DNA from: Oxyruncus cristatus
Taxonomy: Eukaryota; Chordata; Aves; Passeriformes; Cotingidae
Reading direction: 5' to 3'
DNA length: 64,000 nucleotides
Assembly (NCBI GenBank): GCA_013399855.1
Contig: VXAY01004973.1
Span: 1 to 64,000 of the forward strand
The stretch's first letter is position 1. Every line of letters starts with the position of its first letter. Shown piece after piece: positions 51,722-64,000 of the stretch. Under the pieces are notes generated by a model. That model was not told where the DNA came from and ran no database searches. It saw only the letters and a list, made by a program, of their open reading frames with translations. A program made the position numbers and the translations under genes.

Positions 51722-54700
51722 CATTTAACCCATATGTTTTAGATATTAACTCTCTCAGATGACCCTGAGCCACATCCTAAAGAAAATGTAACATCAGTGA
51801 AGTTACAAGGGCTTCTAATCAGTTCCAGAGAGTAAGAAAACAACAGTTCCCCTAAAGCTCCCTGAGAACAGATGGGAACCTACACCAGTCTTTCAGTCCC
51901 ATTTCTTATCCCTTTGCTCCAAATTCACTATCTGCTAGTTTTAACCCCATGGCAGAGCCACGTATTTATTTCAGGGATCTAACAAAATGGCCAAAACAAC
52001 AACCTGAGGAAAAGAACAGTAGTGGGGAAGAAAAGAGATTGCTGCTTCTCAAACTTGAGCCTTTACAGAATGCAGAGGGCTCGAAAAGGACAGTTGGCAA
52101 GTCCCATCTAGATTTGTTCTGAATATTTGTGCAGCTTTGTTAATTTAAACTCTGCCTAAAGCATCTCATGTGCCACAATTGACTAAATTCAAGGCACAAG
52201 AAACAACGTACACTTAGTTTTTTAATGGCTCACACATATATCGTATTTTTGGTTTTTAACTATGTCTACCCAAATGCAAAAATAAAACTGAAATTCGTGG
52301 TAAACTCCAAACTTTACCAGCACTACAATTCAATGCAAGGAAGCATCTCTTCCAAATAAAACTAATTCAAACTAGAGCAGCTCTGAGTTCACTGCACTGC
52401 TACACTACTAGGTGTGTTGCAACCGGCTATGCAGGAATACAGAGACTGATTTATTTATTAACAGCAGCATTTGATGATTTAAAGGGTTCAACCAACACAC
52501 ACACTAACATTAGTTAGGCTCAGAAGCCTAGAGAAGATCCTGTATTATCAAAAGTGTGGCTTAATTTATCTTTTTCTTTCCCTCTCTTCCCTCATCAATC
52601 AAGGCAAACAAAGACTTCATGAGCCAGAAAACATACAACAGTATTTTGCAACTTCCAGTTTAAATTTTTTAGCTGGACACTTTGGTTGCATGCCATAAGA
52701 GATAACACTGTACAGAACTGTACAGAGTGTACCAACACAGTCTGACAGAATTACTCAGGAAAGAAAAACTTTTACAGCATCAAGATCTGAGTGCTACTAC
52801 ACACATCAATACACAGGGGAGAACGAAACAGTGAGTAATTAAACACCATTCCAAACCAGAAGTATGTTTAAGCTTTCTTAATTTCTTCTCACATTACCTT
52901 TTGTAGGCCCTGACATAACTTACGTTACTCTATTAGGAAATAAAATAGCTGTGTTGTGTTTTGAGTAGACTGAAAGCTACCATCTGATCGAATTTCTAGT
53001 CACATCTGTACAGTAGAAAAGAACAATTAAAAGAACGTAGTTGTAGAATCAGGATGGGAACAAATCCGTGACTGGAGCTAGATAGAGTGACTGACTTTTC
53101 CGTAACACCATTACTATGGCTGCACTGTTAACGACACTACTAGAGGGCAGCAGAAATAAGCACATGGGTGATGCATAATGTCAAGTTTAAGAGCCTTTTA
53201 TGCATGCAATGAACGAAGGGTAACATTTGTCACAATCGGCCTCTCGAAAGAACCAGATCATTTTACTCTAACAGCAAAAATGCATTTAAAATGTGCAAAT
53301 AATTTCATCTGGCAGATCAACTCAGCACAGCACACCTGCATTCTCATTTTTCAGGAGGCAACCAGAGTTAGAGCAGGACACGTTCACGGCCACACTGTCA
53401 CTGCACCAGTCACAGGCAGCCATCCTCTTCTAACACTGAGCACTCCTGTCTCGTGACCCACCCCAGATGAACAGTCTCTTCCAGACCCTAAGCAAAACAA
53501 ATACTGTACTCTCCAAAATGTTCATGGCTTCCACAAAACACAACCTGCTTCGCTTGTGTCAAGTCATTCACAAGATAAGTGAAATAAAGCTGGACCCCAT
53601 TTATAGTCTGCACAGGTCTGGTCATGGAATAAGTCACTGTCAAATCCAGACTGACTTTCTTCTCATCCCAAGGCCATGTCAAGTCTTAAGACAGCCCCAA
53701 ACACAGTCCTTAGCCATGTTGTCTTTTCAATGACTACATTGAAGTAGATGACCTGAACAATCAAAAAAAAATAAAAGAAAAATCACTAATTACTAAACTA
53801 TTTAGCCCTCCAATTACAAGGTAAGGTTATAAATACACATGATTTATTACAGCTAAGCATATTTAAATATGAAGTCAGTCAGAAACCCAACTTACAGTCT
53901 GATTATAAAACACTGCAGGAGTTCCAATTACCTCATTGCCAGCTCTAGTTTTAGAAACGTTACTGCTGAGTGGAAGATTTTTCTCCTGAAGTCTTTCATC
54001 CTTCTTTGCCAGAATAAATAGCTCCAAACTTTGCCATTCAGAGGATAACAGATTAAATTAAAAAATCATTTGCTATGTCACAGAAGAGCCACAGTATTCC
54101 TTATCTAAGCATCAAAATTTAAACACTTCACACTGTAAACAATCTAAACCTCAGATGATTTATTGAGAAAAAAAAAAAACACAGGACCATCACTTCCCCT
54201 ATCTGTCCACATCTAGCCAGAACATCAGAAAGAAAACTGAAGCACGTCCATCCCCAATTAAAACCAGAATGCTTTTGGAGCTGTCAGAGGAAGTTCAGAC
54301 TCCTTCTGACAGCAGCATTTTCTTCCATCAAGCTGGAGCAGAAGCACGTTATCCAACATAGCTGACTGCAAAATATCAGATTTGATTTTTTCCTCCCTAC
54401 AGGCAACTCATTAGACAAAGGTTTTTGTGACTTTAGGAAAATTGCAAGCCAAACCTAATGGGACAGAGGGTTTTTTGTCAAACTAGAAAATACATACCAG
54501 AGAACAGCCAACTGCTTTTGTTTTTACTTCTTGCCAGTAAAAACAAAGCAACACGAGAGACCAAAACAAAGACGTGCAGGCAAAAATTCCAGAGTTCCGC
54601 TGCATTTCCAGGCAGCTTAAGGAAAGAAGGGAAAGGGGTAAAGCTTAGGTTTATGCTTAGTTTGTTTGGGTCTTTGCAGCAAACACTAACAAAGCTATTT

Positions 54701-57700
54701 GTACTCAGGCCTTAGAAACAGCTGCCAAACATTTGCAAAAATGTTTTTAAAAAACATTTGTACAATTCTGTATTCTACTCTTACTTGTATAAATGCTTTA
54801 GGATGAGGCACATATAAGACATTTCATATATATAAAATCCTCCTGTTTTCTGGAATTTAGGCCCACAGGAAAGGTATATACTCAGCTCTGCAGGTAAAGG
54901 CAAGAACAGCTCCCCGTTGATTCCCTTCAAACACGTGAAAGAAATTAATCAGCTTTTTAGATCCCTTCAGAGGAAAGAAAACCCCACAATGAGACAACTG
55001 TACAAATAATTGTGCTGTTTGCCTCTGGGCAGCTAAAACCAGTAACTGTGGTTACCTCTGGTACCCAGAGGGAAAGCTTTGCTCTCCACCCCTTCACTGC
55101 AGGTATTAAGCACCTCTAGATTAGGATAGTTCATTTTATTCTGAGTTAACTTTCTTCATGATAGCATCAGTTGCCATTTAAACTAATACCACTAACAAAT
55201 ACAACTCTGAAAAATTGATTTAATTCCCATGTGACAGACCTCACATGAGAAAATATAAAACATTCAGATCACAAAAAATAAGTCTAAAAATAAATCTTGA
55301 GAATACTTTATTTTTATTAATACTCTACCTAAGGTAAGTCCAGTATTTGACTACCAGGGATGGCACTGGCTTTTGTAATCTGTCCATAAAAATCTCTTCT
55401 GAATTTCCAGTCACTATAGGTAATTTAGTCTACCTCTTCACCTGCTCTGCCATTTGAAAGCTTCTCTGGGATCTGAGGACCTCATTTCACAGGACAGTTT
55501 TCCAACAGCTACTTTCATATTAACAAGGCAAAGGGGATAGCCCATAAAAACCCACAACCAGCAGCTACATTAAGAGACACAAACCAACCCTGGAGCACAG
55601 ACACTTCTCAAACCACAGCGACTATAAATCATCCAGGACCTCACCAGATCCTGTTCACAGTTACTTTCCTCCAAAATTAAAGTTCCATTCCTCTGATCAT
55701 TTATGTCTGTAAAACTCAATCACTCACTGTTTGTGGAATGCAAACATAAAAGTGCCACAAGCAAAGCAGTTTATTGAAAAATGTAAATGTATAGACTGAA
55801 GTTTTTCATGCTGTTTGCCCAGGTCAAACATTTACCAGCATCACACAAGTGAAACAAGAAACAGTATTAATTAATGTTCAAGGAATACTTTGATTTAAAA
55901 TACCAAATGAGTATTCTGGACTAGAGAGAACTCAACGCCAGGGAATCCTGATTGTGACTGACCAGTGAAATGCAAAGTTACATATTAGAACACAAAAACA
56001 ACTGAAGAGTGGATACACCTGATGAGATTGAAAAGTTGGTTTCAAGGTATTTTAGCACTTTTGCTCTCTCTCTCAAAGCCTTATTCCTCAAGAAAGTTGT
56101 CAAGGAAGTACAGCATATACTCCAAGCTCACTTAAATTCTGGGACAGGAAACTCTAGCTGCTGCCACAGAAGCACACAGATTGGAATTTTTCATGCACAT
56201 ACCCACCAAAACAAGTCATTACAGCCATTTACAGAATATGGGGTCAAATACTTTGGATGTGAGAATATACTCAAAAAGGGATTGAGTATATACTTTAAAG
56301 AATGACTCACCACAGGCTTCATGACCCGACACAAAAGCATCTCCTCTGACCTCAAGAGCCACAAAGACAGCATGGAACTGGATATTTTACATGCACTGAT
56401 AGGAGTACAGGGACAAAGGTTAGAGGAAATGAAGTGTGGGAAGAGCCAGTGATTCTCACACGAAACAAGCAACTCATTCTGCCTGATTTCAGAGAAGATC
56501 CATCTTTAGGAAAAAAGTATGACATGCCATACATTTTTGCTCTTCTCTTGCTATTGCCTTGTGAATTTTAAAACAAATGAGTTTGAGCACTCAAACCCCT
56601 GTCATGTAGAAGAAATCTCCATTTTTAGATAGCCTTAGTTCTGCAAATTAACAGGCATATAAACCTTCACTCTGATATGCTATTTCTTTCCCTTTATGAA
56701 AACAACAGAACTGCTACTAGCAAACTCTTTCTAACAACAAGAATAGTGAAGAACTGGGTTGGGTTGTTTGTTTCTGATCTGTTGTTAAAGCTCTCTGTTA
56801 ACAGTTTAATATGTACCAGAAATCAAAGTGCACAAAAATCCCTTTTTAGCCAAGACTCTTCTAAGAGTCACACGTGGTACCATTGGCATCACAGGACAGA
56901 AATTGTAAAGACCTTGGGAACACACTGAGGGAAAAACTAACAAGGAAGATAAGCACAAAAGACCAGACAAGAGGTTCAAGTAAGCATCAGTATGTCAATG
57001 GACACTGCTTACAATACCTTGTCTGGAGTCCTGAAAAGAAACGGAAGAGATATCCCATTCCTGCCAAAGCATGCTCTCCAGGAGCAGCAGACAGCTCCTT
57101 TGACCAGTGCTAACAAGATCTGAAAGATGTCCGAGGCCACAGTGTTAAAATAAATACTACAGGGAAAGACTACACCTACCAAAAAGAAAAATTAGAGAAA
57201 TTTAAAAGGACTGAAACTTTATGCCCTAAAGCAGGCATATACCAGGATTCCCCTCTCAGCATCCAAAGGGAGAGCACACAAAGTTTCAAGTCAGAGGGGA
57301 ACTCAGGTACTTCCATGACTCAATAAAAGAATTAACTTCAATCAACAGCAGAATGTAGACAAGTTAAAATAAAGCTTTACCTATCCTCATCTTAAGGCAA
57401 CAGGAAATTATACTATTTAGCATCATAAACAGAAAACAAGAGGAAAAAACAACAGTGGCATAAGCCCAGTGGAGTGGTGTGCCTGCTCTCCAGTGTTAGG
57501 CAATACATAGCACACCCAGAGATGTCTGTGAGGGATGGGAGAGGGCAGGCAGAGACCACACCTCTGGAACACCATAGGGAATGAAAATAGTTACTTTTGG
57601 AGCTGAAGTAGGATTGAGAAGAAAGCATCCATGCCAGCAGTGTGCCCAAATAGCCTGGGTTGAGCGTTCAAAACAACAGCTAAACATTTGTAATATTGCA

Positions 57701-59402
57701 TCTGATCCCCAAACTGTTTCCAGTAGCGCAGACAAACAGCGACGAGGACAGTGGTTCACTTCTTTCCACTGCGTTCCTTACTGATGCCACAATCTCCTCT
57801 TTGTGCCTCTGTCATATCATGGGCAAGAAGTCAAAAGAAGCAAGGAAAAAATGCTGACTAAGAGCAGAGCTTCACAGCCTAGAGGTTGGAGCCAAACAGC
57901 AAACGAGAACCTGGGAAAAGGATGTCCAGGACTTGTATTAATGGGCTCTTCCACCTTTCCCCTTCCATAGCTGTTCCTCAGATGGGAAACGTGCACAAGC
58001 TTTGCACACCAGAGTTGATCTATGGCCACAAGAAATTTAGCACTAAAAGAGAAGGTAAATCTTTTCAAATAGGTTCACAACTGAACAGACATGAGGATGG
58101 AGGTCTCACACAACACAACATCTCAAGCACTTATATTTGAAATTATTCCTAATTCACGTCCAGTTACTGAAGTGCTCTGAAAGATATTTGGCATTCAGGT
58201 TTGAGTATTTACCATATTTAGCAAACAGCAAAGATTTATACTGCTTTTACATTTCTTTTGGATGATTTCATTTCTATATATATTTGTTCAGTAAATATGG
58301 TTCCTCTGAGCTAAAGCACAAATATTATCCCAACACCTCTATATATGGGTAAAGATACATAGCTGGTTTGAAGGTCATAAAGGAAATCTCCAGGAGCTAA
58401 GAATATAACCAAACTTCAAAAATAGACTTTGAAATACTACCAACCCTAACCTTTTTATTCTGGACATCTCAAATAATTGTTAGTCTTTGCTTGATTTCAG
58501 ACAACCAGAAGTCGCTCTGAGACTCTGACCTGAACACACATCACGCAATTCTTACCGCAAAGAGAAATAAGAACTAAAGTCTTCATGATCTGTGACAAAA
58601 GGTCAGTAACTCTCTGGTTTACACAGCATTAAACAGTGGTAAAGTGGAAAAATACTGCTATTTTCAGAAGGACTACAGCATAGGTTTCACCTCAGTACAA
58701 CCTCATAACCTGAACTTCATTGCCTCGATCAGAAACAAAGTCAACTGGTGGAAAACAAGAATTCAGGCACCACAGCCTTTTTTCATTTGTGGAGTCTAAA
58801 CATTTTACAACAGAAGTGCCAACACAGGAAACTTCCTCTCTTTGGTTACCTTTTGCAGTCTGTTAGAAGCAAGCACACAGATTACCTGAGCATCCACTAC
58901 CACATTTAATCCCCCAAATCAGCTCAAGGGCTTTTTGAGCTAAACAACTGCCTTCTTAGTCACCCACACTCCCTTGTCATTTAAAAAGACTCCTCTGAAA
59001 AAGCACTCATCTGTATTTTGCTCCTCTCCCACATTTCCCAAAACTAAGGCAAAAAAGCATGGCATTACTTTTTCAATATTTTTAAAAGCAGAAAGTATTC
59101 AGTTTTTATGAAAACTTCAACAGTCGTATTTGAGCTCATAGACTTCCCAAGATTAAACATTTATTACAGTAATGGAAGCTTGTCCTTCCCGGATTTTAAC
59201 AGTCTCCCAGAACAGCTTATTCCCACCCTAGAAAGCATCATCTATTTATAACTCTAGACAAAATATGCTCGTATCATTCCAAAGCTCCGTGGTAAGATCA
59301 CCAAAAAGAACCCAGCAGGTTCAATTCACGTGTCAAGTGAGCTTTGTTTTTCACGACAAGATACGCACTCAGAAGAAACCGTTAAGTAAGCCTTGAGTAA
59401 AC

Positions 59403-59440
59403 CCTTACCTGGGTTAAGTAGCCTTACCTGCCTTAAGTAG
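59403..59440. repeat. 19-bp tandem duplication
   Basis: Two adjacent 19-base units, ccttacctgggttaagtag and ccttacctgccttaagtag, differ at two bases. A weaker related unit (gttaagtaagccttgagtaa) lies just left. Confidence 0.75.
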
Positions 59441-59908
59441 CACACACCCACCCTTCAGCAGTGAGGACAGTTCTCAAAACACTCTAATAACCTCTCCCTA
59501 CTGCTGTCTGATGAGTAACAGCTAAGAGTAAACCTCCGAGCAGGTTGCACTCCTAAGAGACCAGAGGACACTGCAGCAACCACCACTTAACTCCCCCAGC
59601 CACAGTTCAAGAAGCCCGGATCTTGGAGTTTAACATGTCAAAAAACAAGTGAGAAGTTTATTATTTGAAACTATGCCAAGTAACCGAGCTGAATAGGAAT
59701 GCCTGATTGAAATTTCAGCTTGTGAAAATTGTGGGGTTTGACAACTGAAGTACATTTCATTTACAGCTAACAGCTCAATTAACAAGAAGCAAAAACATTC
59801 ATCCACTTGACAATGAAATTTTCTTCTACTCAAGTATCCATGTCTTAGTCATCATGAACTCATATTCCTGTTTGAAATGCCTTTCTCAGTAGCAATTGCT
59901 AACATCAC

Positions 59909-60069
59909 CTGATACACATTTTATACATAAGTATCTCCTATGCGTACAAAAAAAAAAAAAATCTGCAGATTCCAACTAGTTTTGCTGATTAAGATCCACC
60001 CAGCAAAGCATTAATCAGCAAGGCACGTGTCTGGTCACTACATTTTCTTTGCTGGTTGTTTCTGCCCAG
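59909..60069 (-). other. Possible noncoding 5' UTR exon of HMG20A
   Basis: Coding exon 1 needs an upstream noncoding exon. On the minus strand a strong pyrimidine-rich acceptor (TTTTTTATTTCCCCACAG) ends at 60070, and a plausible CAG|GTGATG donor lies at 59909/59908, giving about 161 bases. The interval contains upstream ATG codons with early stops and a T-run. The acceptor is good, but the donor is only one of several options and nothing else proves transcription. Confidence 0.2.
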
Positions 60070-63000
60070 CTGTGGGGAAATAAAAAAGGAAACAAGGTTA
60101 GACGTGTCCACATTTTCTGCTATACTGAATTAATCCTACTCCCATAAATCAAGAAATACAACTCTTGAATCAGTCACATTTAATGACTCAAAATTTCGAC
60201 CAGAAGTGACTTCTAGAGGTCAATTGGTTCCAATAACTACTCAAAACCAAAGTGCTCATCTTCATGGTAGACACCATATTAGACTGTCTGGCTCAAAGCT
60301 TCTGGTCAACACTGACATAAACCAGCAAATGCCCTCAACTTCTTTGGTTTTTTGACAGGAAGGCAACCAATCACTGAAGAAATAACCACTGTTTGTTTTC
60401 AGGTCACAGACAGTGATGGACGGAAGACAGGACATAAAAGCAGTTGAAACAACCCTTAGGATAGCCACAGGAACAGAGGTATATCAGACAATCCCTCTCC
60501 CAGTCCTGACAAAGCTGGAGGGACAGAAGAATAAAAAGACACCAGCAAAGACATGGAAAATTTTCACCTCATTCATCTATTAACCAGAAAAAAAATCCAT
60601 CATGAGCAACCTTATCAAGGAATCCAGGATCTTCTCTCCCATTAGTGGAGCTAGAGTTGGACTTCCAATATATTATATTGCCCCTAAGTAAAGATTCCCT
60701 CAAGCTCAAATTTACTCTCAATTCTGAGTACAACAAGCAGTATTTACCCCAATTCAAATGCAATCGATTTCCAAGAGGAGCTGTGCGTTAGGCTCACTAC
60801 ACAGAACCCAACTTCCAGCGCTTTCAAGTAGATTTAATTCAGCAGCATTTTTAAGCAGGCTTTTCTTTTCTTTAAATGGAAAGCTTAGCTCAGGGCTGCT
60901 GTGTTTGCCACTCCACTCACTAGCCCACTCGTTCAATACATTCTGTCCTTCAAGTGGAGGACACAGCAAAATGAACTGCATACACTTTCATAAGATTATA
61001 GGGACAGATGACTGAGGGACCAAGAAGATACTGTACCATCAAGCCCTTCATCCCATATAAGCAAAAGAAGTTCTCATTTTTAGCCTCACAGAGGATATAC
61101 TGTTATTTGCATGACAATAGGGCATTAACTCTGAAAAGAAAGTCTCCACTATATCAAAAATTGAAAAGACATTCTGTGCCAAAGCTGGATTATGATTCAC
61201 CAACTAATACCCCTGCCACTGGCAACATGGAACCATCTCCAGAGTGATCCTGAAGCCCTACCTGAATAACCACTGCAGTACTTAGCACTATACACCTGCA
61301 GCCCTTCCGCTATGTTCAACATCCAAAAAGCAACTGATTTGTCATCTCTTCTCTATTCTTTCAGTAAACTGCCATTCTAATTCCTGGTCTGTTCTTGCTG
61401 ATGTTGTCTTGCGTCTTTCGAGTGATTGCTTTGCATTTCATTTACCTTTTAAACACTAAATTATTTAACAGTAGAAAGTCACAGCAAATGCTGGGCAACT
61501 CATTTACCTGATCTGCAAAACCTCCAATTGGTCAAATTTGTGTATTTTTTAAATGACAGTGGTACACAAATACATCAACAGAACTGAGGTGCTACCAAGC
61601 AAATTCAGAATCAGAGACACTCAGGTGTCAAAACTGGAAGACAGATACATTTCTTTTTATGCACTTTTTATGACAACTTTTTAATAACAACTGATTTGAG
61701 TAAAATTTATCTATACGACAGACCTTGTTCACCATAACTATTGCTGCATTATCACAATTCTGACTCATCACTTGCCCAGAGTATTCCACTGGTCAGACAC
61801 TGATCCACCTTCACACAAGCTTGAAAGAAAAACCACAACCACGCAATAAGCTACAGACCAGTAAGTTCCTACATTTATACAGCATTACTTAAATCTCTCC
61901 ATGAAAAGTAAATTACAGACATTTAGCTGACAAACATTACTGACCTCAGACTCAGAATAAGGAATTGTGCATCAGTAAAGAAAACCCACTTTCCTCAGTG
62001 TAATTCCCACAAGTCTATAATATAAAGACACTAAGGTAAAAGCTGAAGTTCCGTTTTTTTTTAAGTTTCCAGCCTTTACTATGCATTTGAAATCTCTACT
62101 CTTCCCACTCTTTCTCACTATAAAAACTTAAACCTTCTGTGTGTGCTTATTTGAATATCAATACTTAAAAACACCCTTCCACGAACCAGCAATTCGAGAA
62201 CATAAACTTGAGGAACACGCTGAAAAGTTCCTTGTGATCTGTTATTTTCTGCATGCCTTGCAAACCCCTCCTGATAAATGTCTGCTCTGCAATTCCCTGG
62301 AGAAATACTTTGTTGAAATGGCCTTGGGACAGAATGTATGTTTTTACAAGCTGCCATAAAATTATTCAAGTAGCTTGCCTAAAAAAAAACCCCAAACATG
62401 TAAAGCATTTTTTTATAGAGAAAATGCAAGTAAGTCATTTATAACAGAGTGCACATTTCTTCATACTTGTAGTGAACTTTAAGTCTTTTAAGGTTAAAAC
62501 AATATTAACAGAAAAGATTTCTCAAGTAAGAAAAATATCTTTGATATTAGGACAAATTTTCACAGCACTACACATTCAAAATAATTCATGTAAAGTCTCA
62601 CAGTCTAAATTTAACATGCAGTTAATAATTCTACAGCTCTTTATATCCAAATGTAAACAGATGAACATTCAAATCTTATATCTAGACAACGACCACTTTG
62701 GTTAGTCCAATAAAAATACTTGTGAAATTTCTGTACTTTTTACAGTACAAATTTTTGTACTTTTATAATTAGAAAATTTCCTGGGCTAGCACCAGAAAAA
62801 GCTCATTTCCTGCCTGCAAAGCTGCAGTGCACCACCCACATGCACAGGCCAGAGGGGATGACTGGGATCACTGCGACCCATTTTGCATCAGGCACCTGCC
62901 CTTTGCTAAAAAACAGAAACAAAGAGGATTTCCAAACCTACATCACGGTAACCCAAACTTTTTTCAAAGACTGACAGTAACAACATCGCTCCATCAGCTG

Positions 63001-64000
63001 TCCCACACGGCACTTACACAGACATTAAATTTGTACAACTCTCTGTTGCAGCAGTCACTTAGATTTCGTTATGCTTCCTTAGGTTAGACCCTAGAAGCTA
63101 AGGACCTGTATCAATAAAGTGATTGTTATTGACTAAATGTACCATTTTGAGAAGTTAAACAAACGCTGCACCTGCATTTATTTTTACGACTGAAAATATG
63201 CCTTTAACTCATGTTTAAACTGATCTTTTCCCAGGGTGTCAGCAACCCTTTCGGAATTCCAAAGTAGCTGCAGAAGACACGTATTATACCTCCCCTGTTA
63301 AGACTCCTGCTCTCATTTATACCTGAGGCTTAACAGCTGAAGCTTCACTAAATGCTCATGTTCCCAAGCTGGATTATCCAGTCCCCTCCAACATCTCTTC
63401 ATGTCACTGCTTTCCAAGGAAGTCTTCCCAATCCTACACATCTCCCAAGCTATGCTAGTTTTACTGTGACCAAATATCAAGTGTGATTTGCTCGAATACA
63501 GTCTTTAAAGACAAAAACCTGAAGCAGGTTAGTCAAGCACAACTACTGGAAAAGCAGTTGTCACGCTGCATCTCCCTAAATAACCACAAAGTTTTAAATT
63601 GATGTCATTTTCTTCAAAACCACGGAATTTCAGAACGCAGTATGAATCATGTGCTATTTGTGACTTTAAACTGACATTTAAAAAGCCAGGGATCAAACTG
63701 ATACGATGCAGAAGCTTTTTTCTCGCTTGCTTTTTCCTCTACTCAGATCTTTAAACAGAAAGCAATATTTGTGCTTCTGCATTTCGATTAAGTGTTCGGT
63801 GCTAGTGAACAGTTTACAGAATCCTGGTGATGTCACACAATGATTTATGAACTACTGTCAAACTGATACCGCAGAATGGGAAATGAGCAAAATATTGGTG
63901 GTCTAAGTTGAGCATTAGACGAATAAGATTTTCAGGCCTCTTTCAAGTTTTGCATATTGTGATACAACCTGGATTTAAGGAGAGCTTAGAAAGTAGTAGC
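60070..64000 (-). other. Probable further HMG20A 5' intronic sequence to the window edge
   Basis: AT-rich, CpG-poor, with one doubtful CR1 tail (60185-60240). No CpG-rich promoter is reached, so the HMG20A transcription start probably lies beyond 64000. Confidence 0.5.
60185..60240 (-). mobile_element. Possible degenerate CR1 tail
   Basis: Bases such as gaagtgacttctagaggtca and ggttccaa resemble a reversed CR1 3' end (gggacctctagaggtcat...gtccaa type), but the match is short and decayed. Confidence 0.35.

Larger units (their letters stand above)
49360..59908 (-). other. HMG20A: Probable HMG20A 5' intronic sequence
   Basis: Upstream of coding exon 1 the sequence is AT-rich, CpG-poor and free of other genes. 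It holds the old CR1 at 50780-51116, the CA/T repeat at 51.7 kb and the 19-bp duplication at 59.4 kb. The strong acceptor before coding exon 1 implies it is intron, not promoter. Confidence 0.65.

Noticed and set aside
54731..54765. Inverted repeat in an A/T-rich run (aaatgttttt / aaaaacattt)
   Set aside because: Low complexity makes this kind of symmetry common by chance.
59300..59340. tRNA-like ggttcaattc box
   Set aside because: No matching A box or acceptor stem around it.

Overview
This is a window of vertebrate nuclear DNA, most likely from a bird. The evidence is split exons with GT-AG junctions, CR1-type LINE tails as almost the only recognisable transposon, very little other repeat, and one protein gene that matches a known vertebrate gene exon by exon. 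Nothing looks bacterial, phage-like or CRISPR-like.

The one gene I can name is HMG20A (iBRAF, an HMG-box chromatin protein), on the minus strand. Its complete coding sequence lies in eight coding exons between 49355 (ATG) and 36245 (stop). Every junction keeps frame and uses GT-AG, and the product is 347 or 348 residues; human HMG20A has 347. The N-terminal acidic/polar region is in coding exons 1-2. The nuclear localisation cluster and most of the HMG box are in exon 3, the end of the box is in exon 4, and the C-terminal coiled coil is in exon 7. No CpG-rich promoter appears between 49.4 and 64 kb, so the promoter and first noncoding exon are probably beyond the right edge. A possible 5' UTR exon sits at 59909-60069. 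The 3' UTR runs leftward from 36244, with a candidate poly(A) signal near 35202.

From 1 to about 35 kb I recognise no gene. This part holds three CR1 remnants (near 1.1, 4.9 and 10.5 kb), an isolated CpG island (11.09-11.53 kb), a 0.6-kb tract of irregularly repeated GCACA motifs (15.4-16.0 kb), several AT-rich blocks dense in TAAT-type motifs, and an unassigned frame with coding-like base periodicity (28.73-28.96 kb). The HMG20A introns hold a fairly intact antisense CR1 only about 140 bp from coding exon 7, an older CR1, and an unclassified repeat of about 90 bp. Its two direct copies bracket the HMG-box exon.

I did not find a convincing novel system. The best leads are the splicing context of the HMG-box exon, the orphan CpG island, the GCACA tract and the coding-like frame at 28.8 kb.
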